Shown one piece after another: positions 18,560 to 27,323 of a stretch of 64,000 nucleotides of DNA. The DNA is from Henriciella sp. GTDB lineage: Bacteria; Pseudomonadota; Alphaproteobacteria; Caulobacterales; Hyphomonadaceae. The notes below the pieces were generated by a model. The model was not told where the DNA came from, searched no databases, and saw nothing but the letters and a program-made list of their open reading frames with translations. Positions within the stretch are counted from its first letter, which is position 1. Every line of letters starts with the position of its first letter. The DNA lies in the NCBI RefSeq assembly GCF_029936995.1, contig NZ_JAPYRE010000003.1:372001-436000 (forward strand). The letters run 5' to 3'. A program made the translations under genes and the position numbers.

Positions 18560-21004
18560 ATGCACAAACCTCTTCAGTTGCAAGAGTCAGATAGCAAATC
18601 GGTCGCCAGTCTGATCGGTCCTGTCGATGTGCCTGAAGATCAAGCTCCCATCATACGGGCAAAACAGCTGGAGAATGTTGGCAGGCTCACGCTGGTTATC
18701 GCACTGGCGAACCTGACAAATATCGCGGTTGTGATGCTCTCCTTCTGGAACACACCAGCCAACCGCCTGCTGGGCTTCTGGAGCGCAACGCTGATCCTCG
18801 CAACGCTGGTTGCAGTGGTTGGCAACTTCCAGGCGCAACGCAAACGAAACCGGAAGAGCAAGAATTACACGGTTTCAGAAGCAGGGTCCCAGCAAGGTAT
18901 TGAGCGCTATGCGCGTATTGCATCCCTAATGGGGGTGCTCTGGGGAATACTTCCGCTGCTGATTATGCCATTTACGGATAGTACGAGCCAGCTGGCTGTG
19001 AGTATTATCATTGGCGGCATGATGTTTGGCGGCGTCATTCTGATTGGCCGCATTCCAGAAGCTGCAATTGCATTTCTGGTTCCTATCACTGCAGGTTACG
19101 TGGTCGGCCTGCAGTTGAGCCAGGATCCAAGAAACGATTTCCTTTCTGTGCTCGCGTTGGTCTATGCCGCGGTACTCCTGATATCGACACGATGGTCTCA
19201 TCGACAATTCGTCGAGCAACATCTTAGTGGCGTTGCAGTCCAGCAGCAGGCCCAACTGATCGGACTACTTCTACGCGATTTTGAAGAAAGTACGTCCGAC
19301 TGGCTTTGGCAGACAGATTCGCGAGGCACGCTAGTTGAAATCCCGATGCCTACAATCAGCGAAAGCGCCGGTGTGGAAGCCATGGCCCGAGGCGTCAAGA
19401 TCGAATCTCTCTTCAAGCCTAACGACGCCCGGGCCACATTGGTCAAATGCCTGCAACGCCATCAGGGGTTCAGGGATCTCGTCGTTAATGTAGCGGAAAG
19501 TGATGAGGCCTGGTGGTCTCTGACCGGTAAGCCGATTTATGATTCAGTTGGAAATTTCCTGGGGTTCAGAGGGGTTGCTTCCGACATCACACAATCCAAA
19601 GCGATCGAAGACCGAATTGCCTTCATGGCTCATTATGATCCGCTGACGTCGCTTCCAAATCGCGCCTTTTTGCACGAACATCTTGAGAAGGCAGCACTCC
19701 GTCCAATTCCCGACCGTCATGTCCGGGCGCTTCTGTGGCTGGATCTTGATAATTTCAAATGGGTCAACGACACGCTTGGCCACCCCGCTGGTGACGAACT
19801 TCTCGTTCAGGTGGCGGATCGTCTGAATGAAAGCGCAACATCGGCGCAAGTGATCTCTCGCTTGGGCGGCGATGAATTTGCCGTGCTGATCGAATGCGAG
19901 GGCCATGATGTCCTGATGGAAACCGTTAGCGGCATCAGCGAGCATCTGAATGCCCCGTATGAAATCTGGGGCTCTACCGTACACTGTGGCGCGAGTATTG
20001 GGGTACGTGTAATCGATCAGCACAATATCGAGCTGCAGACATTGCTGAAGCATGCAGACCTGGCGCTTTACCAGGCCAAGGAAGCCGGCAAACGCACCTG
20101 GTGCGTCTTTACAGACGAGCTGGCTGATAAAGCGAAACTCCGCCGTGACATCGAAGTCGACCTGCATCGCGCCCTGGAAAACAATGAACTACTCCTATTT
20201 TTCCAACCGCAGATGTGCACTCGCTCGGGTGAAATTACCGGCTGTGAAACACTTCTGCGTTGGAAGCATCCAACGAAAGGACTTATCGGACCAGGGAATT
20301 TCATTCAGCATGCCGAGGACAGCGGCATCATTACACGTCTTGGCGACTGGGCGCTCAGGGAGGCTCTGGAAGCCGCACGCCGTCTGCCTGAAAATATGAG
20401 AATTGCTGTAAATATTTCGCCATTGCAGATTCACAGCTCCAGTCTTCTGACAACAATCGTAAATGGGCTTGCGGCAACACAGGTCGACCCATCACGCCTG
20501 GAGTTGGAAATTACAGAATCTGTCCTCATGACTGATACTGACTTCACGCTTGAGCGTCTGAAACAGCTCAAGGACGTCGGTATGCGCATATCCCTGGATG
20601 ATTTCGGAACGGGCTTTTCCTCGCTGAACTATCTTCGCCGCTTCCCGTTCGACAAGCTCAAGATCGACAAGAGCTTTGTCGAAGATATTGATTACAGCGA
20701 TGATAGCCGGGCCATAACGAAGGCGACACTGGAGCTGGCAAAGGCCCTCAACATGAGCTGCACAGCAGAAGGTGTAGAAACAGAAAGCCAGAAACAGTTC
20801 CTGACGGAAATCGGCTGTGATGAACTCCAGGGCTTTTTGATTAGCCGTCCGCAACCGCTGGACAAGCTCACGCATCTTTTTGAAGTTAAATCAGTAGAAG
20901 CCGTTGGGGGACCGCGTGAAGTGAGCTTTACACGCGCGGCCCCATCTAGTCGGGACACTGATAGCGGGCAGGAAGAGGGAGCCCGAAAGCGAGCCGCAGG
21001 TTAG
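18560..21004 (+). CDS. Membrane GGDEF-EAL cyclic-di-GMP protein with PAS-like domain
   Basis: 814 residues from an ATG preceded by GGGAG; an upstream ATG at 18545 is possible. Six hydrophobic segments (about 41-62, 70-90, 122-143, 149-167, 172-190, 198-214) form an N-terminal membrane sensor I cannot assign to a named MASE class. A PAS-like domain (about 245-345), GGDEF (signature GGDEF at about 436-440, intact) and EAL domains follow. The EAL signature reads ETL at 563-565, which is tolerated in active enzymes; LEITES, DDFGTGFSSL and KIDKSFV are intact. No RxxD inhibitory site is visible before GGDEF. Either activity, or both, may operate. Confidence 0.92.
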   Translation: MHKPLQLQESDSKSVASLIGPVDVPEDQAPIIRAKQLENVGRLTLVIALANLTNIAVVMLSFWNTPANRLLGFWSATLILATLVAVVGNFQAQRKRNRKSKNYTVSEAGSQQGIERYARIASLMGVLWGILPLLIMPFTDSTSQLAVSIIIGGMMFGGVILIGRIPEAAIAFLVPITAGYVVGLQLSQDPRNDFLSVLALVYAAVLLISTRWSHRQFVEQHLSGVAVQQQAQLIGLLLRDFEESTSDWLWQTDSRGTLVEIPMPTISESAGVEAMARGVKIESLFKPNDARATLVKCLQRHQGFRDLVVNVAESDEAWWSLTGKPIYDSVGNFLGFRGVASDITQSKAIEDRIAFMAHYDPLTSLPNRAFLHEHLEKAALRPIPDRHVRALLWLDLDNFKWVNDTLGHPAGDELLVQVADRLNESATSAQVISRLGGDEFAVLIECEGHDVLMETVSGISEHLNAPYEIWGSTVHCGASIGVRVIDQHNIELQTLLKHADLALYQAKEAGKRTWCVFTDELADKAKLRRDIEVDLHRALENNELLLFFQPQMCTRSGEITGCETLLRWKHPTKGLIGPGNFIQHAEDSGIITRLGDWALREALEAARRLPENMRIAVNISPLQIHSSSLLTTIVNGLAATQVDPSRLELEITESVLMTDTDFTLERLKQLKDVGMRISLDDFGTGFSSLNYLRRFPFDKLKIDKSFVEDIDYSDDSRAITKATLELAKALNMSCTAEGVETESQKQFLTEIGCDELQGFLISRPQPLDKLTHLFEVKSVEAVGGPREVSFTRAAPSSRDTDSGQEEGARKRAAG

Positions 21005-21012
21005 AGGTCTCC

Positions 21013-23505
21013 CTAGTTCGGACCGAATATTGAGCCAAGCATGTCGTCTACAGCTCTTTCGGTGGGATTCATTTCCGATTTGTTGTCCTGGGTCTCCTGC
21101 TGATCAGTTTCCGGTCCGCTTTCGGTTTCAGTTGCCTGCTCCTTGTCACCGGATATGATTGTCCTGATGTTCCCGCCGAGTTGCTGCCTTAGCTTGTCGG
21201 TTGCGCTCTTAGTAAGTGCGGACTGAAGACCTGAAATATCTGGAGCGAAACGGGGGGAACCCCACGAGCCGGTCACGCGCAAGGGCACGGGGATGCCATT
21301 AAGTTGTATCGCTGAAGTATTGCCCTGACCGGAGCTATCAACAGCCGGTGTCAGCTTCATGTCCAGTGTCCGGTCGCCAAGGTCAATCTGCCCGTCCCCT
21401 GTTACGCTAAAAACTGGATTGGTGAGTATCAGCCGCTCGATATTTGCAGCGCCATCCTGAACATTAAGGGTGCTTGCAAAGGTCGAAAAATCTGTTTCGG
21501 CCTGCGGTGATACAATGTTTGCGAGATCGGTTATGGGGCTGTCGCCGGAGGACAGTGCATCTTTCAACGAAGATACCGACCTGACCAGCTGACCCAGATT
21601 AATCCCAGATAGCATGCCATCGTCTAGGCTGAGCTCTACTCGTCCATCCAGCTGATTGACGACCTCCCGGATGCTCATACCCGTGGATTCGAGCTTGGTG
21701 GAAAAGCGGCCCGAACCGCTTAAGCGGTCGAAGCCTGCTAGAGATTGCAGGAGCTGTTCGGCCTGCACGCCATCCGATAAGAGTGAAAAGGCGAAGGAGG
21801 GCTTAGAGCCCGAAGCATCGATAATCGTCTCTCCCTGCCAGTCTCCGTCAAAGAGGATGAATTGATTCATATCGGCAACAAGGCGGCCTTCGCTCAGAGT
21901 GGCATCCAGGTCGGCCTGGCGCAGGATTATCTGTCCGATCTCTATTGTTTCGGCCTGTATCTGGATATCGGCGTCCAAAAGGCTTAGCCCCTGAAGATCG
22001 AACTGTGCGTCACTCCAGGCTCCCTCGCCACTTGTGCTTTTCTTTGACTTGCCAAGGAAAGGCGTCAGGTCGAGAACGGACATAATCAAATCGGCCCTGA
22101 TCTGGGGGACCGCACCGCCGAGGTCTATAGATGCTGAACCCGTCGCTTCGGTATTATCGAGTTTGTAGACTCCGTCTTTAATTCCCGGAGAGGTAAGCGT
22201 TCCGTTTAGTAAGCCTGAGAGGCTTGCGTTCTTTAGGCCATTCTCTTCACTGCTGGCGCCGCCTAGGTGGCTCAGAAGGGTGCCTAACTGTGTTGTGCTG
22301 GCAGAAATGTCGCCTTCAATTGAGCCTTCGCCATCTAGTGATATGTCGCCTTTGTAGGAGGCTGTCAGCGTCGGACTACTTGTCCTCGCGTCCATGCCCT
22401 TGAAAGTGAGCGCGTCCAGCGGCCCGGACAGCTTTGTGGCAAGTGAGACCTGCCTGATCGGCCTTAGACTGTCGAGCCCCAAGCCAAGTTGCTCACTCAT
22501 TGCATGGGTGTCTCTTAGTGACAGGTTGATGTTGCCACTCACTTCAGGGGACGCGCCGAAAAGCACATTGCCGTCAAAATTGGCATTCAGCCCATCACCT
22601 GAAACAGATAGCTCATCAACCGTCACGTTCAAAGCCGTTAGCGGGCCGGTAAGCGCTCCCCTTGTGCGAAGGCCGCCTATTGGTTCCAGGTTGACTGGCA
22701 GTTGGATGTTCAGGAATTCGGGTATCGCTCCGATTCGCGGTAGATTAGCCTGAAAACGACCAGATATCTCCATCTGGCCTTGCGGCGTAAGCGTTCCTTC
22801 GAAGCCCAAATTTCCAAGGTTCGAGCCAAACTGTATGTCCACGCTCGTCGCATTTTGGGAAAGATAGGCCCGTGGCGATGTAACCGTAGCCGCAAAGTCG
22901 AAACGTTCCGTCTGGAATATGCCGTTCGCGCGCAACGTCATAGGCTTGGTGGGGTCACGAAGTGTGACTTCTGCATCAAGTTCACTCAGGATATATCGTT
23001 TGTCCGTCTGCTGGTCTGCATAGACAAGTGTGGCGTTGCTCAGGCTCGCGCGGTCGACAGTTGTGGAAAAGGGATTGCCAGCCGTATCTGGTGTCTCTTT
23101 TGTCTCAGGCGTAGAGGGGGTGCCAATTTCCCAGTTCACCTTTCCGTCTTCACGCTTAAGCAAGCTGACAGAAGCATTTTCGAAAGATAACTCGCTGACT
23201 TCCACACGTCGTGAAAGCAATGGCCATATCCTTACAGAGCCGCGAAGTACGCCAGCTTCAATCATATACGGTTCTTCGAAGCCTTCCGGATTGGCTACGG
23301 AAACGTTTTCTACTGACGCAGAAATCGTCGGGAGCAGGGAAATACGGGCCGCGCCACCAACACTCACTTCGCGTCCCAAAGCGCTAGTCGCAGCTTCTTC
23401 GATTTTCGCCCTGTAGACAGAAGAAGGTATGAGAAATGGCAGAACCGCCAGCAGGATAAGAACGATTCCCACAACGGTGACTGCACTTATGAGAATACGT
23501 TTCAT
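21013..23505 (-). CDS. AsmA family protein
   Basis: About 830 residues from MKRILISA; the frame extends 29 codons further upstream without a better start. One N-terminal membrane anchor (about 5-25) is followed by a long beta-rich periplasmic domain with the AsmA N-terminal pattern (REVSVGGAARISLLPTISASVENVSVANPEGF) and the C-terminal AsmA block (GSGRFSTKLESTGMSIREVVNQLDG...NLGQLVRSV). AsmA-like proteins are thought to form bridges for phospholipid transport or to affect outer membrane assembly. The end is acidic. It meets the GGDEF-EAL gene tail to tail. Confidence 0.88.
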   Translation of the reverse strand: MKRILISAVTVVGIVLILLAVLPFLIPSSVYRAKIEEAATSALGREVSVGGAARISLLPTISASVENVSVANPEGFEEPYMIEAGVLRGSVRIWPLLSRRVEVSELSFENASVSLLKREDGKVNWEIGTPSTPETKETPDTAGNPFSTTVDRASLSNATLVYADQQTDKRYILSELDAEVTLRDPTKPMTLRANGIFQTERFDFAATVTSPRAYLSQNATSVDIQFGSNLGNLGFEGTLTPQGQMEISGRFQANLPRIGAIPEFLNIQLPVNLEPIGGLRTRGALTGPLTALNVTVDELSVSGDGLNANFDGNVLFGASPEVSGNINLSLRDTHAMSEQLGLGLDSLRPIRQVSLATKLSGPLDALTFKGMDARTSSPTLTASYKGDISLDGEGSIEGDISASTTQLGTLLSHLGGASSEENGLKNASLSGLLNGTLTSPGIKDGVYKLDNTEATGSASIDLGGAVPQIRADLIMSVLDLTPFLGKSKKSTSGEGAWSDAQFDLQGLSLLDADIQIQAETIEIGQIILRQADLDATLSEGRLVADMNQFILFDGDWQGETIIDASGSKPSFAFSLLSDGVQAEQLLQSLAGFDRLSGSGRFSTKLESTGMSIREVVNQLDGRVELSLDDGMLSGINLGQLVRSVSSLKDALSSGDSPITDLANIVSPQAETDFSTFASTLNVQDGAANIERLILTNPVFSVTGDGQIDLGDRTLDMKLTPAVDSSGQGNTSAIQLNGIPVPLRVTGSWGSPRFAPDISGLQSALTKSATDKLRQQLGGNIRTIISGDKEQATETESGPETDQQETQDNKSEMNPTERAVDDMLGSIFGPN

Positions 23506-23644
23506 GATACCCGATACTGAAGCTATTGGTCCTGAGCATGGGGCTAGCTGCAACTCATGGCAATCTGATGGCAGTTCCGTCTTGACCGGCACGGCGCGCT
23601 TGTCTAATCAGGCGCCTCACCGCGAAATGCGGTGGCCGATCTGT

Positions 23645-23721
23645 GCGGGTGTAGCTCAGTTGGTTAGAGTGCCGGCCTGTCACGCCGGAGGTCGCGGGTT
23701 CGAGCCCCGTCACTCGCGCCA
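23645..23721 (+). tRNA. tRNA-Asp (anticodon GTC)
   Basis: 77 bases, acceptor GCGGGTG with CACTCGC (one G-U pair), anticodon stem CCGGC/GCCGG around CTGTCAC giving GTC, T-loop TTCGAGC, encoded CCA. Confidence 0.97.
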
Positions 23722-23732
23722 GATCAGCCAGT

Positions 23733-23764
23733 AAAAAAGCCGAGGCTCAGGCCTCGGCTTTTTT
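23733..23764. terminator. Bidirectional terminator between tRNA-Asp and crotonase gene
   Basis: A perfect eight-pair GC stem (GCCGAGGC with GCCTCGGC, four-base loop) flanked by six A residues on the left and six T residues on the right. It can end transcription of the tRNA on the + strand and of the crotonase gene on the - strand. Confidence 0.93.
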
Positions 23765-23786
23765 GTTATAATGGCTCTAGTTGGGC

Positions 23787-24599
23787 CTACTTATCGCTGA
23801 AAGCTGCCGGGCGCTTCTCAAGTTCTGCCATTACGGCCTCGATCTGGTTCTTAGAGCCGATAATTTCATCCTGAAGCACCGATTCCTGCATAAGCGCGTC
23901 CCCGTCACTCATCTGTCTGACGGAGTTGAAGATCTTCTTGTTGGCACGAATCGCGTCTGGGTTTTTTGATGCGATGGTGGTGGCAAGCTCCATGGCCCTT
24001 TCATATGGCTTGTCCGAAACCTCTGTTGCGAAACCGTAGCTTTGCGCGTCAGCACCAGAGAAGATGCGGCCCGTATAAGTAAGCTCCCGGAGTATATCGT
24101 CACGGCAGAGATGCTTCATTATGGCAGTGCCGGCCATGTCGGGAACGAGGCCCCACTTGATCTCCATAACGGAAAGCTTTGTTTCCGGATGAACTATGCG
24201 AATGTCTGAACCCAGCATCACCTGGAACCCGCCACCGAGAGCGACTCCGTGTACAGCAGCAATGACTGGGACGGGAAGGTCATGCCACCCCCAGACCGCC
24301 TGCTGGGCGCGATTGGCTATTCCGTGTGTTCGCTCAGCAAGTGGGCTGCGCCCGCCAGGCGAGCCGCTGCTGCCGCCCTCAGCCATCTTTCCGAAATTCC
24401 CCATGTCGAGACCCGCGCAGAAGGCGCGGCCTTCACCGGAGAGCACGACACATCGCACCGAGCGATCTTTTGCCAGGGCTTCCGATGTCTCGATAAGGGC
24501 TGAAAACATGGCGTCATCCAACGCATTCATCTTGTCTGACCGGACAAGCTTCACATCTGCGACGCCATTCGACTTAGTAACCTGTATCCGCTCGCTCAT
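23787..24599 (-). CDS. Crotonase/enoyl-CoA hydratase family protein
   Basis: 270 residues of the crotonase fold. The two oxyanion-hole segments are GRAFCAGLD (about 56-64) and GVALGGGFQ (about 117-125). The active-site region reads MEIKWGLVPDMAGT, with aspartate where typical enoyl-CoA hydratases have glutamate, so a hydratase, isomerase or other acyl-CoA reaction cannot be chosen from sequence. A glycine/serine-rich insertion (about 72-84) is present. It has its own terminator and probably its own promoter. Confidence 0.88.
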   Translation of the reverse strand: MSERIQVTKSNGVADVKLVRSDKMNALDDAMFSALIETSEALAKDRSVRCVVLSGEGRAFCAGLDMGNFGKMAEGGSSGSPGGRSPLAERTHGIANRAQQAVWGWHDLPVPVIAAVHGVALGGGFQVMLGSDIRIVHPETKLSVMEIKWGLVPDMAGTAIMKHLCRDDILRELTYTGRIFSGADAQSYGFATEVSDKPYERAMELATTIASKNPDAIRANKKIFNSVRQMSDGDALMQESVLQDEIIGSKNQIEAVMAELEKRPAAFSDK

Positions 24600-24651
24600 G
24601 CGGGTCTCCTGAATAGTGCGTGTTGCTTGCAGCTAAAGTGCAGAAAGCAAA

Positions 24652-24678
24652 ACGCCGGGACAATAGATGTCCCGGCGT
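24652..24678 (-). terminator. Terminator of the polyamine operon
   Basis: A perfect eleven-pair stem (ACGCCGGGACA with TGTCCCGGCGT, five-base loop) located 30 bases past the stop of the deoxyhypusine-synthase-like gene. On the - strand it is followed by T residues. Confidence 0.82.
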
Positions 24679-24708
24679 CATGGCGTTCCCTGAAGGAGGA
24701 AAAGCGGA

Positions 24709-25740
24709 TTAGAGAAATAGCTTCGTGAACTCACGTGGCTTGCGCTTCTTCCATTCCCCCTTATGCCAGGAAGCAGACGCCAGCAGTGGTATAACCGTAC
24801 TGGCTTCCGCAAAGACCATCTGCTCATGCACAGTCTGTACCTTACCCCAGCTCGCGGCCTCCTTGAGCGTGGAAGACGAGCAGGCCCCGTCGCGCGTATC
24901 CGCTACAGTGACCTGTACGGCATATTTGTGCATCTCAACTTCCTTGCCCAGGATCTCGGCACAGACCACGGTGTCCTGAACGAAGTTCTTGGGTACGCCA
25001 CCACCAACCATCAGCAATCCGGTCGCGCCAGCCTCGATCTTGATCTCGGTCAGTTCCCGGAAATCGGCGACGCTGTCGATGGACATGGAGTTGCCGGGGT
25101 TCTCCACCTGGTGCTTCACAAGGCCAAACCCAGCAGAACAGTCGGAAAAAGCCGGCACGAAGATCGGAACATTATGATCGTAGCAGGTCTCGATCAGCGA
25201 GTCGTGCTTCCTGGCATTCTGCTTTAACCATTTGCCCATCTCCCAGATGAATTCCCGGGAAGAATAGGGACGCCGTTCAAGGCTGTCGGCGATGTCCTTG
25301 ATGACATGATCGCAGGCCTGCAGCTCTTCTTCATCAATGAAGGTGTCGTAGATGCGATCAATGTAGAGATCGCGCAGAATATTGTCGTCGACCTGCTCGG
25401 GGGCCTGATAGTGCTTGTAGCCAAGGGCCTCAAAGAAATCCATGTCGACGATAGATGCGCCCGTCGCAACAATTGCATCCACCAGGCCATACTTTACCAG
25501 GTCACGGTAGACATGCATGCAGCCACCCGCAGACGTTGAGCCTGCAAGTGTCAGGATGATCGAGCAATCCTGATCCTCAAGCGCCATGTTGAAAATGTCT
25601 GTGGCACGCGCAAGGTCTCGTGAAGAGAATGACATCTTGCCCATAGCCTCGACAATCGGCCGGGCATCGAAGGATGTAATGTCAACATGCTCGACGGGCT
25701 TGCTGAGAAGCTCCGCCTTGCGGTTGGTGGTTTCAGCCAT
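24709..25740 (-). CDS. Deoxyhypusine synthase-like protein (probable homospermidine or related aminobutyl transferase)
   Basis: 343 residues from an ATG with GGAG nine bases upstream; MEFFP five codons earlier is the alternative. It carries deoxyhypusine-synthase blocks: ILTLAGSTSAGGC (NAD site), IVATGASIVDMDFFEALG, and the catalytic-lysine motif EAASWGKVQ (about Lys300). In eukaryotes and archaea this enzyme modifies eIF5A/aIF5A with the aminobutyl group of spermidine. Bacteria lack that substrate, so a free polyamine such as putrescine is the likely acceptor, giving homospermidine or spermidine. It lies 118 bases behind the ornithine decarboxylase gene and shares its terminator, which supports a polyamine role. 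Confidence 0.88.
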   Translation of the reverse strand: MAETTNRKAELLSKPVEHVDITSFDARPIVEAMGKMSFSSRDLARATDIFNMALEDQDCSIILTLAGSTSAGGCMHVYRDLVKYGLVDAIVATGASIVDMDFFEALGYKHYQAPEQVDDNILRDLYIDRIYDTFIDEEELQACDHVIKDIADSLERRPYSSREFIWEMGKWLKQNARKHDSLIETCYDHNVPIFVPAFSDCSAGFGLVKHQVENPGNSMSIDSVADFRELTEIKIEAGATGLLMVGGGVPKNFVQDTVVCAEILGKEVEMHKYAVQVTVADTRDGACSSSTLKEAASWGKVQTVHEQMVFAEASTVIPLLASASWHKGEWKKRKPREFTKLFL

Positions 25741-25858
25741 TGGGAAGAACTCCATATTCTGTGCAGGCCCTTCTAACGGGCGTCAGTAGAACGGTCCAGC
25801 CGACGTATCCAAGCCTGCTGGGCATCGAATTTTGCATTAAAGGATTATAGCTGGAGGC

Positions 25859-27046
25859 TTACGCCATGACAGCAACTGTGGTCTCGGACTGGAAGCCATT
25901 GAATTTGGATGCCAGCGCCTGACCGTAAGCACCGAGATGACAGATCTCGACCCAGTCGCCTTCAGAAATATCATCCGGAAGCTCAAACGGGCCTTCCATC
26001 ACATCCAGGCTATCACAGGTAGGTCCGAAGAAACGGAATGGTGTGCATTTTCCCACTTGGCGGGGAGTTGTGCGGTGCAGCTTCACGGGGAATTTCCAGG
26101 CGCACTGTGCGGCATCAAAAAGCGACCCATAACTGCCGTCATTGAGATAGAGGTCTGAGCCTTTGCGAAGCTCGACCCGTGCAAGAGTGGAGCCTCCCTG
26201 AGCACATAGCGCGCGGCCTGGCTCACCGAGAACCTGGATACCGTCAAAACCGTAATCAGCCAGTGATGAGCGTATGGCCGAGAAATAGTCTCCCATCGGC
26301 TGCGGACGCATGCCGGGATAGGCAACCGGAAAACCGCCACCGCAATCGATGGAATCAATGTCTACACCTGCGTCATTCACGATAGTGCGTGCCCAGGCGA
26401 GGGCCCGGCCATATTCCGTCGTGTTCAGGCATTGAGAACCAACATGAAAGGTGAGGCCGAGCATGGCGACATGCGGACGTGCGGCTTTTATGAGGTCAGT
26501 GGCTTCATCACGGCTCGCACCGAACTTCCCAGAGAGCGGCATAACGGCATCTCCCTTCGGAAGGGCCAACCGGACATGCAGGTTCAGGTCACGTGCATAA
26601 CCGGTTTCTTCCAGCAGCTTGTAGAGCTCGTCAGCACAATCGAATGAGAAATCACGTACACCTTCGGCATAGGCATGGCGAATAGCAGCGCGTGATTTGA
26701 CCGGATGCATGAAATACAGCTCAGCGGAAGGAAGTATGGATTTGACCAGATCAACCTCACGCGTAGAGGCCACATCGAAACAACGAACGCCTGATGTCCA
26801 CAGTGTCATGAGGACGGCCGGATGTGGGTTCGCCTTTACTGCGTAGAGGACTTTACCGGGAAAGCCTGTCAGAAAGGTGCGGGCCGCCGCGGCGATCCGT
26901 TTTGGATACAGGACATAGATCGCATCATCGCCCTCATAGGCCTGCAGCACGTCATCAATGCTGACAAAAGCCGGCAAGCCGGAGCGCGTTGTTGAATCTG
27001 GAAGAATGGCGGGCCGCGCAAGGAGCGCGTGATCTGACTTGAACAT
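25859..27046 (-). CDS. Ornithine decarboxylase (alanine-racemase-fold, group IV)
   Basis: 395 residues. VLYAVKANPHP holds the PLP lysine (about Lys71), GGGFPVAYPG and EPGRALCA bind the cofactor phosphate, and FGPTCDSLDVM near residue 335 contains the active-site cysteine. Ornithine or lysine decarboxylation is the family reaction; ornithine to putrescine is most likely given the polyamine-type neighbour. The ATG has no Shine-Dalgarno sequence within the expected distance, and in-frame TAA seven codons upstream leaves no other normal start. A long structured leader with a small ORF precedes it, implying regulated translation or transcription. Confidence 0.92.
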   Translation of the reverse strand: MFKSDHALLARPAILPDSTTRSGLPAFVSIDDVLQAYEGDDAIYVLYPKRIAAAARTFLTGFPGKVLYAVKANPHPAVLMTLWTSGVRCFDVASTREVDLVKSILPSAELYFMHPVKSRAAIRHAYAEGVRDFSFDCADELYKLLEETGYARDLNLHVRLALPKGDAVMPLSGKFGASRDEATDLIKAARPHVAMLGLTFHVGSQCLNTTEYGRALAWARTIVNDAGVDIDSIDCGGGFPVAYPGMRPQPMGDYFSAIRSSLADYGFDGIQVLGEPGRALCAQGGSTLARVELRKGSDLYLNDGSYGSLFDAAQCAWKFPVKLHRTTPRQVGKCTPFRFFGPTCDSLDVMEGPFELPDDISEGDWVEICHLGAYGQALASKFNGFQSETTVAVMA

Positions 27047-27068
27047 GGCGGGAATTCGATTGACTTAT

Positions 27069-27084
27069 CTGACCTTTCGGTCAG
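27069..27084 (-). repeat. GNRA-type hairpin ahead of ornithine decarboxylase
   Basis: Six-pair stem CTGACC/GGTCAG closed by GAAA, a stable tetraloop, ending 22 bases before the decarboxylase ATG. Its arms duplicate those of the hairpin at 27307-27323. Confidence 0.8.
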
Positions 27085-27149
27085 TGAACTCATTGACTGC
27101 GTAGTCCACTAACGAACTACACGCGGCAGGGTTCGGCGGGCAATGCCCG

Positions 27150-27305
27150 CTACGGCCTTATGAGTTCCGCAATAGCGGCCAGGTAATCCCCGAACTTGCG
27201 GTCATAGTAGTTGTAAAGGCCAGTATCAGACGCAACGTCCTTACAGACCCGCGGCCTCGCGGGAGCGAACTTGTTCGGTGTCATCCAAGTATCCTCGGCA
27301 TGCAT
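27150..27305 (-). CDS. Leader ORF upstream of ornithine decarboxylase (51 residues)
   Basis: ATG with GGAGG six bases upstream, an ideal ribosome-binding site. The product has a tyrosine-rich middle (GLYNYYDRKFGDY, about 29-41) and ends AELIRP followed by TAG. It matches no family I recognise. Position, strand, strong translation signals and a hairpin starting at the stop codon suggest a regulatory leader peptide sensing ornithine or a polyamine, analogous in role (not sequence) to the SpeFL and TnaC arrest peptides; a C-terminal proline at the stop is a feature of TnaC. An independent small protein is the alternative. Confidence 0.6.
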   Translation of the reverse strand: MHAEDTWMTPNKFAPARPRVCKDVASDTGLYNYYDRKFGDYLAAIAELIRP

Positions 27306-27306
27306 A

Positions 27307-27323
27307 ACTGACCTCCGGTCAGT
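27307..27323 (-). repeat. Hairpin containing the leader-ORF ribosome-binding site
   Basis: Perfect seven-pair ACTGACC/GGTCAGT with loop GGA. GGAGG, the Shine-Dalgarno box of the leader ORF, occupies the loop and the start of the descending arm, so folding would hide it. Confidence 0.75.
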
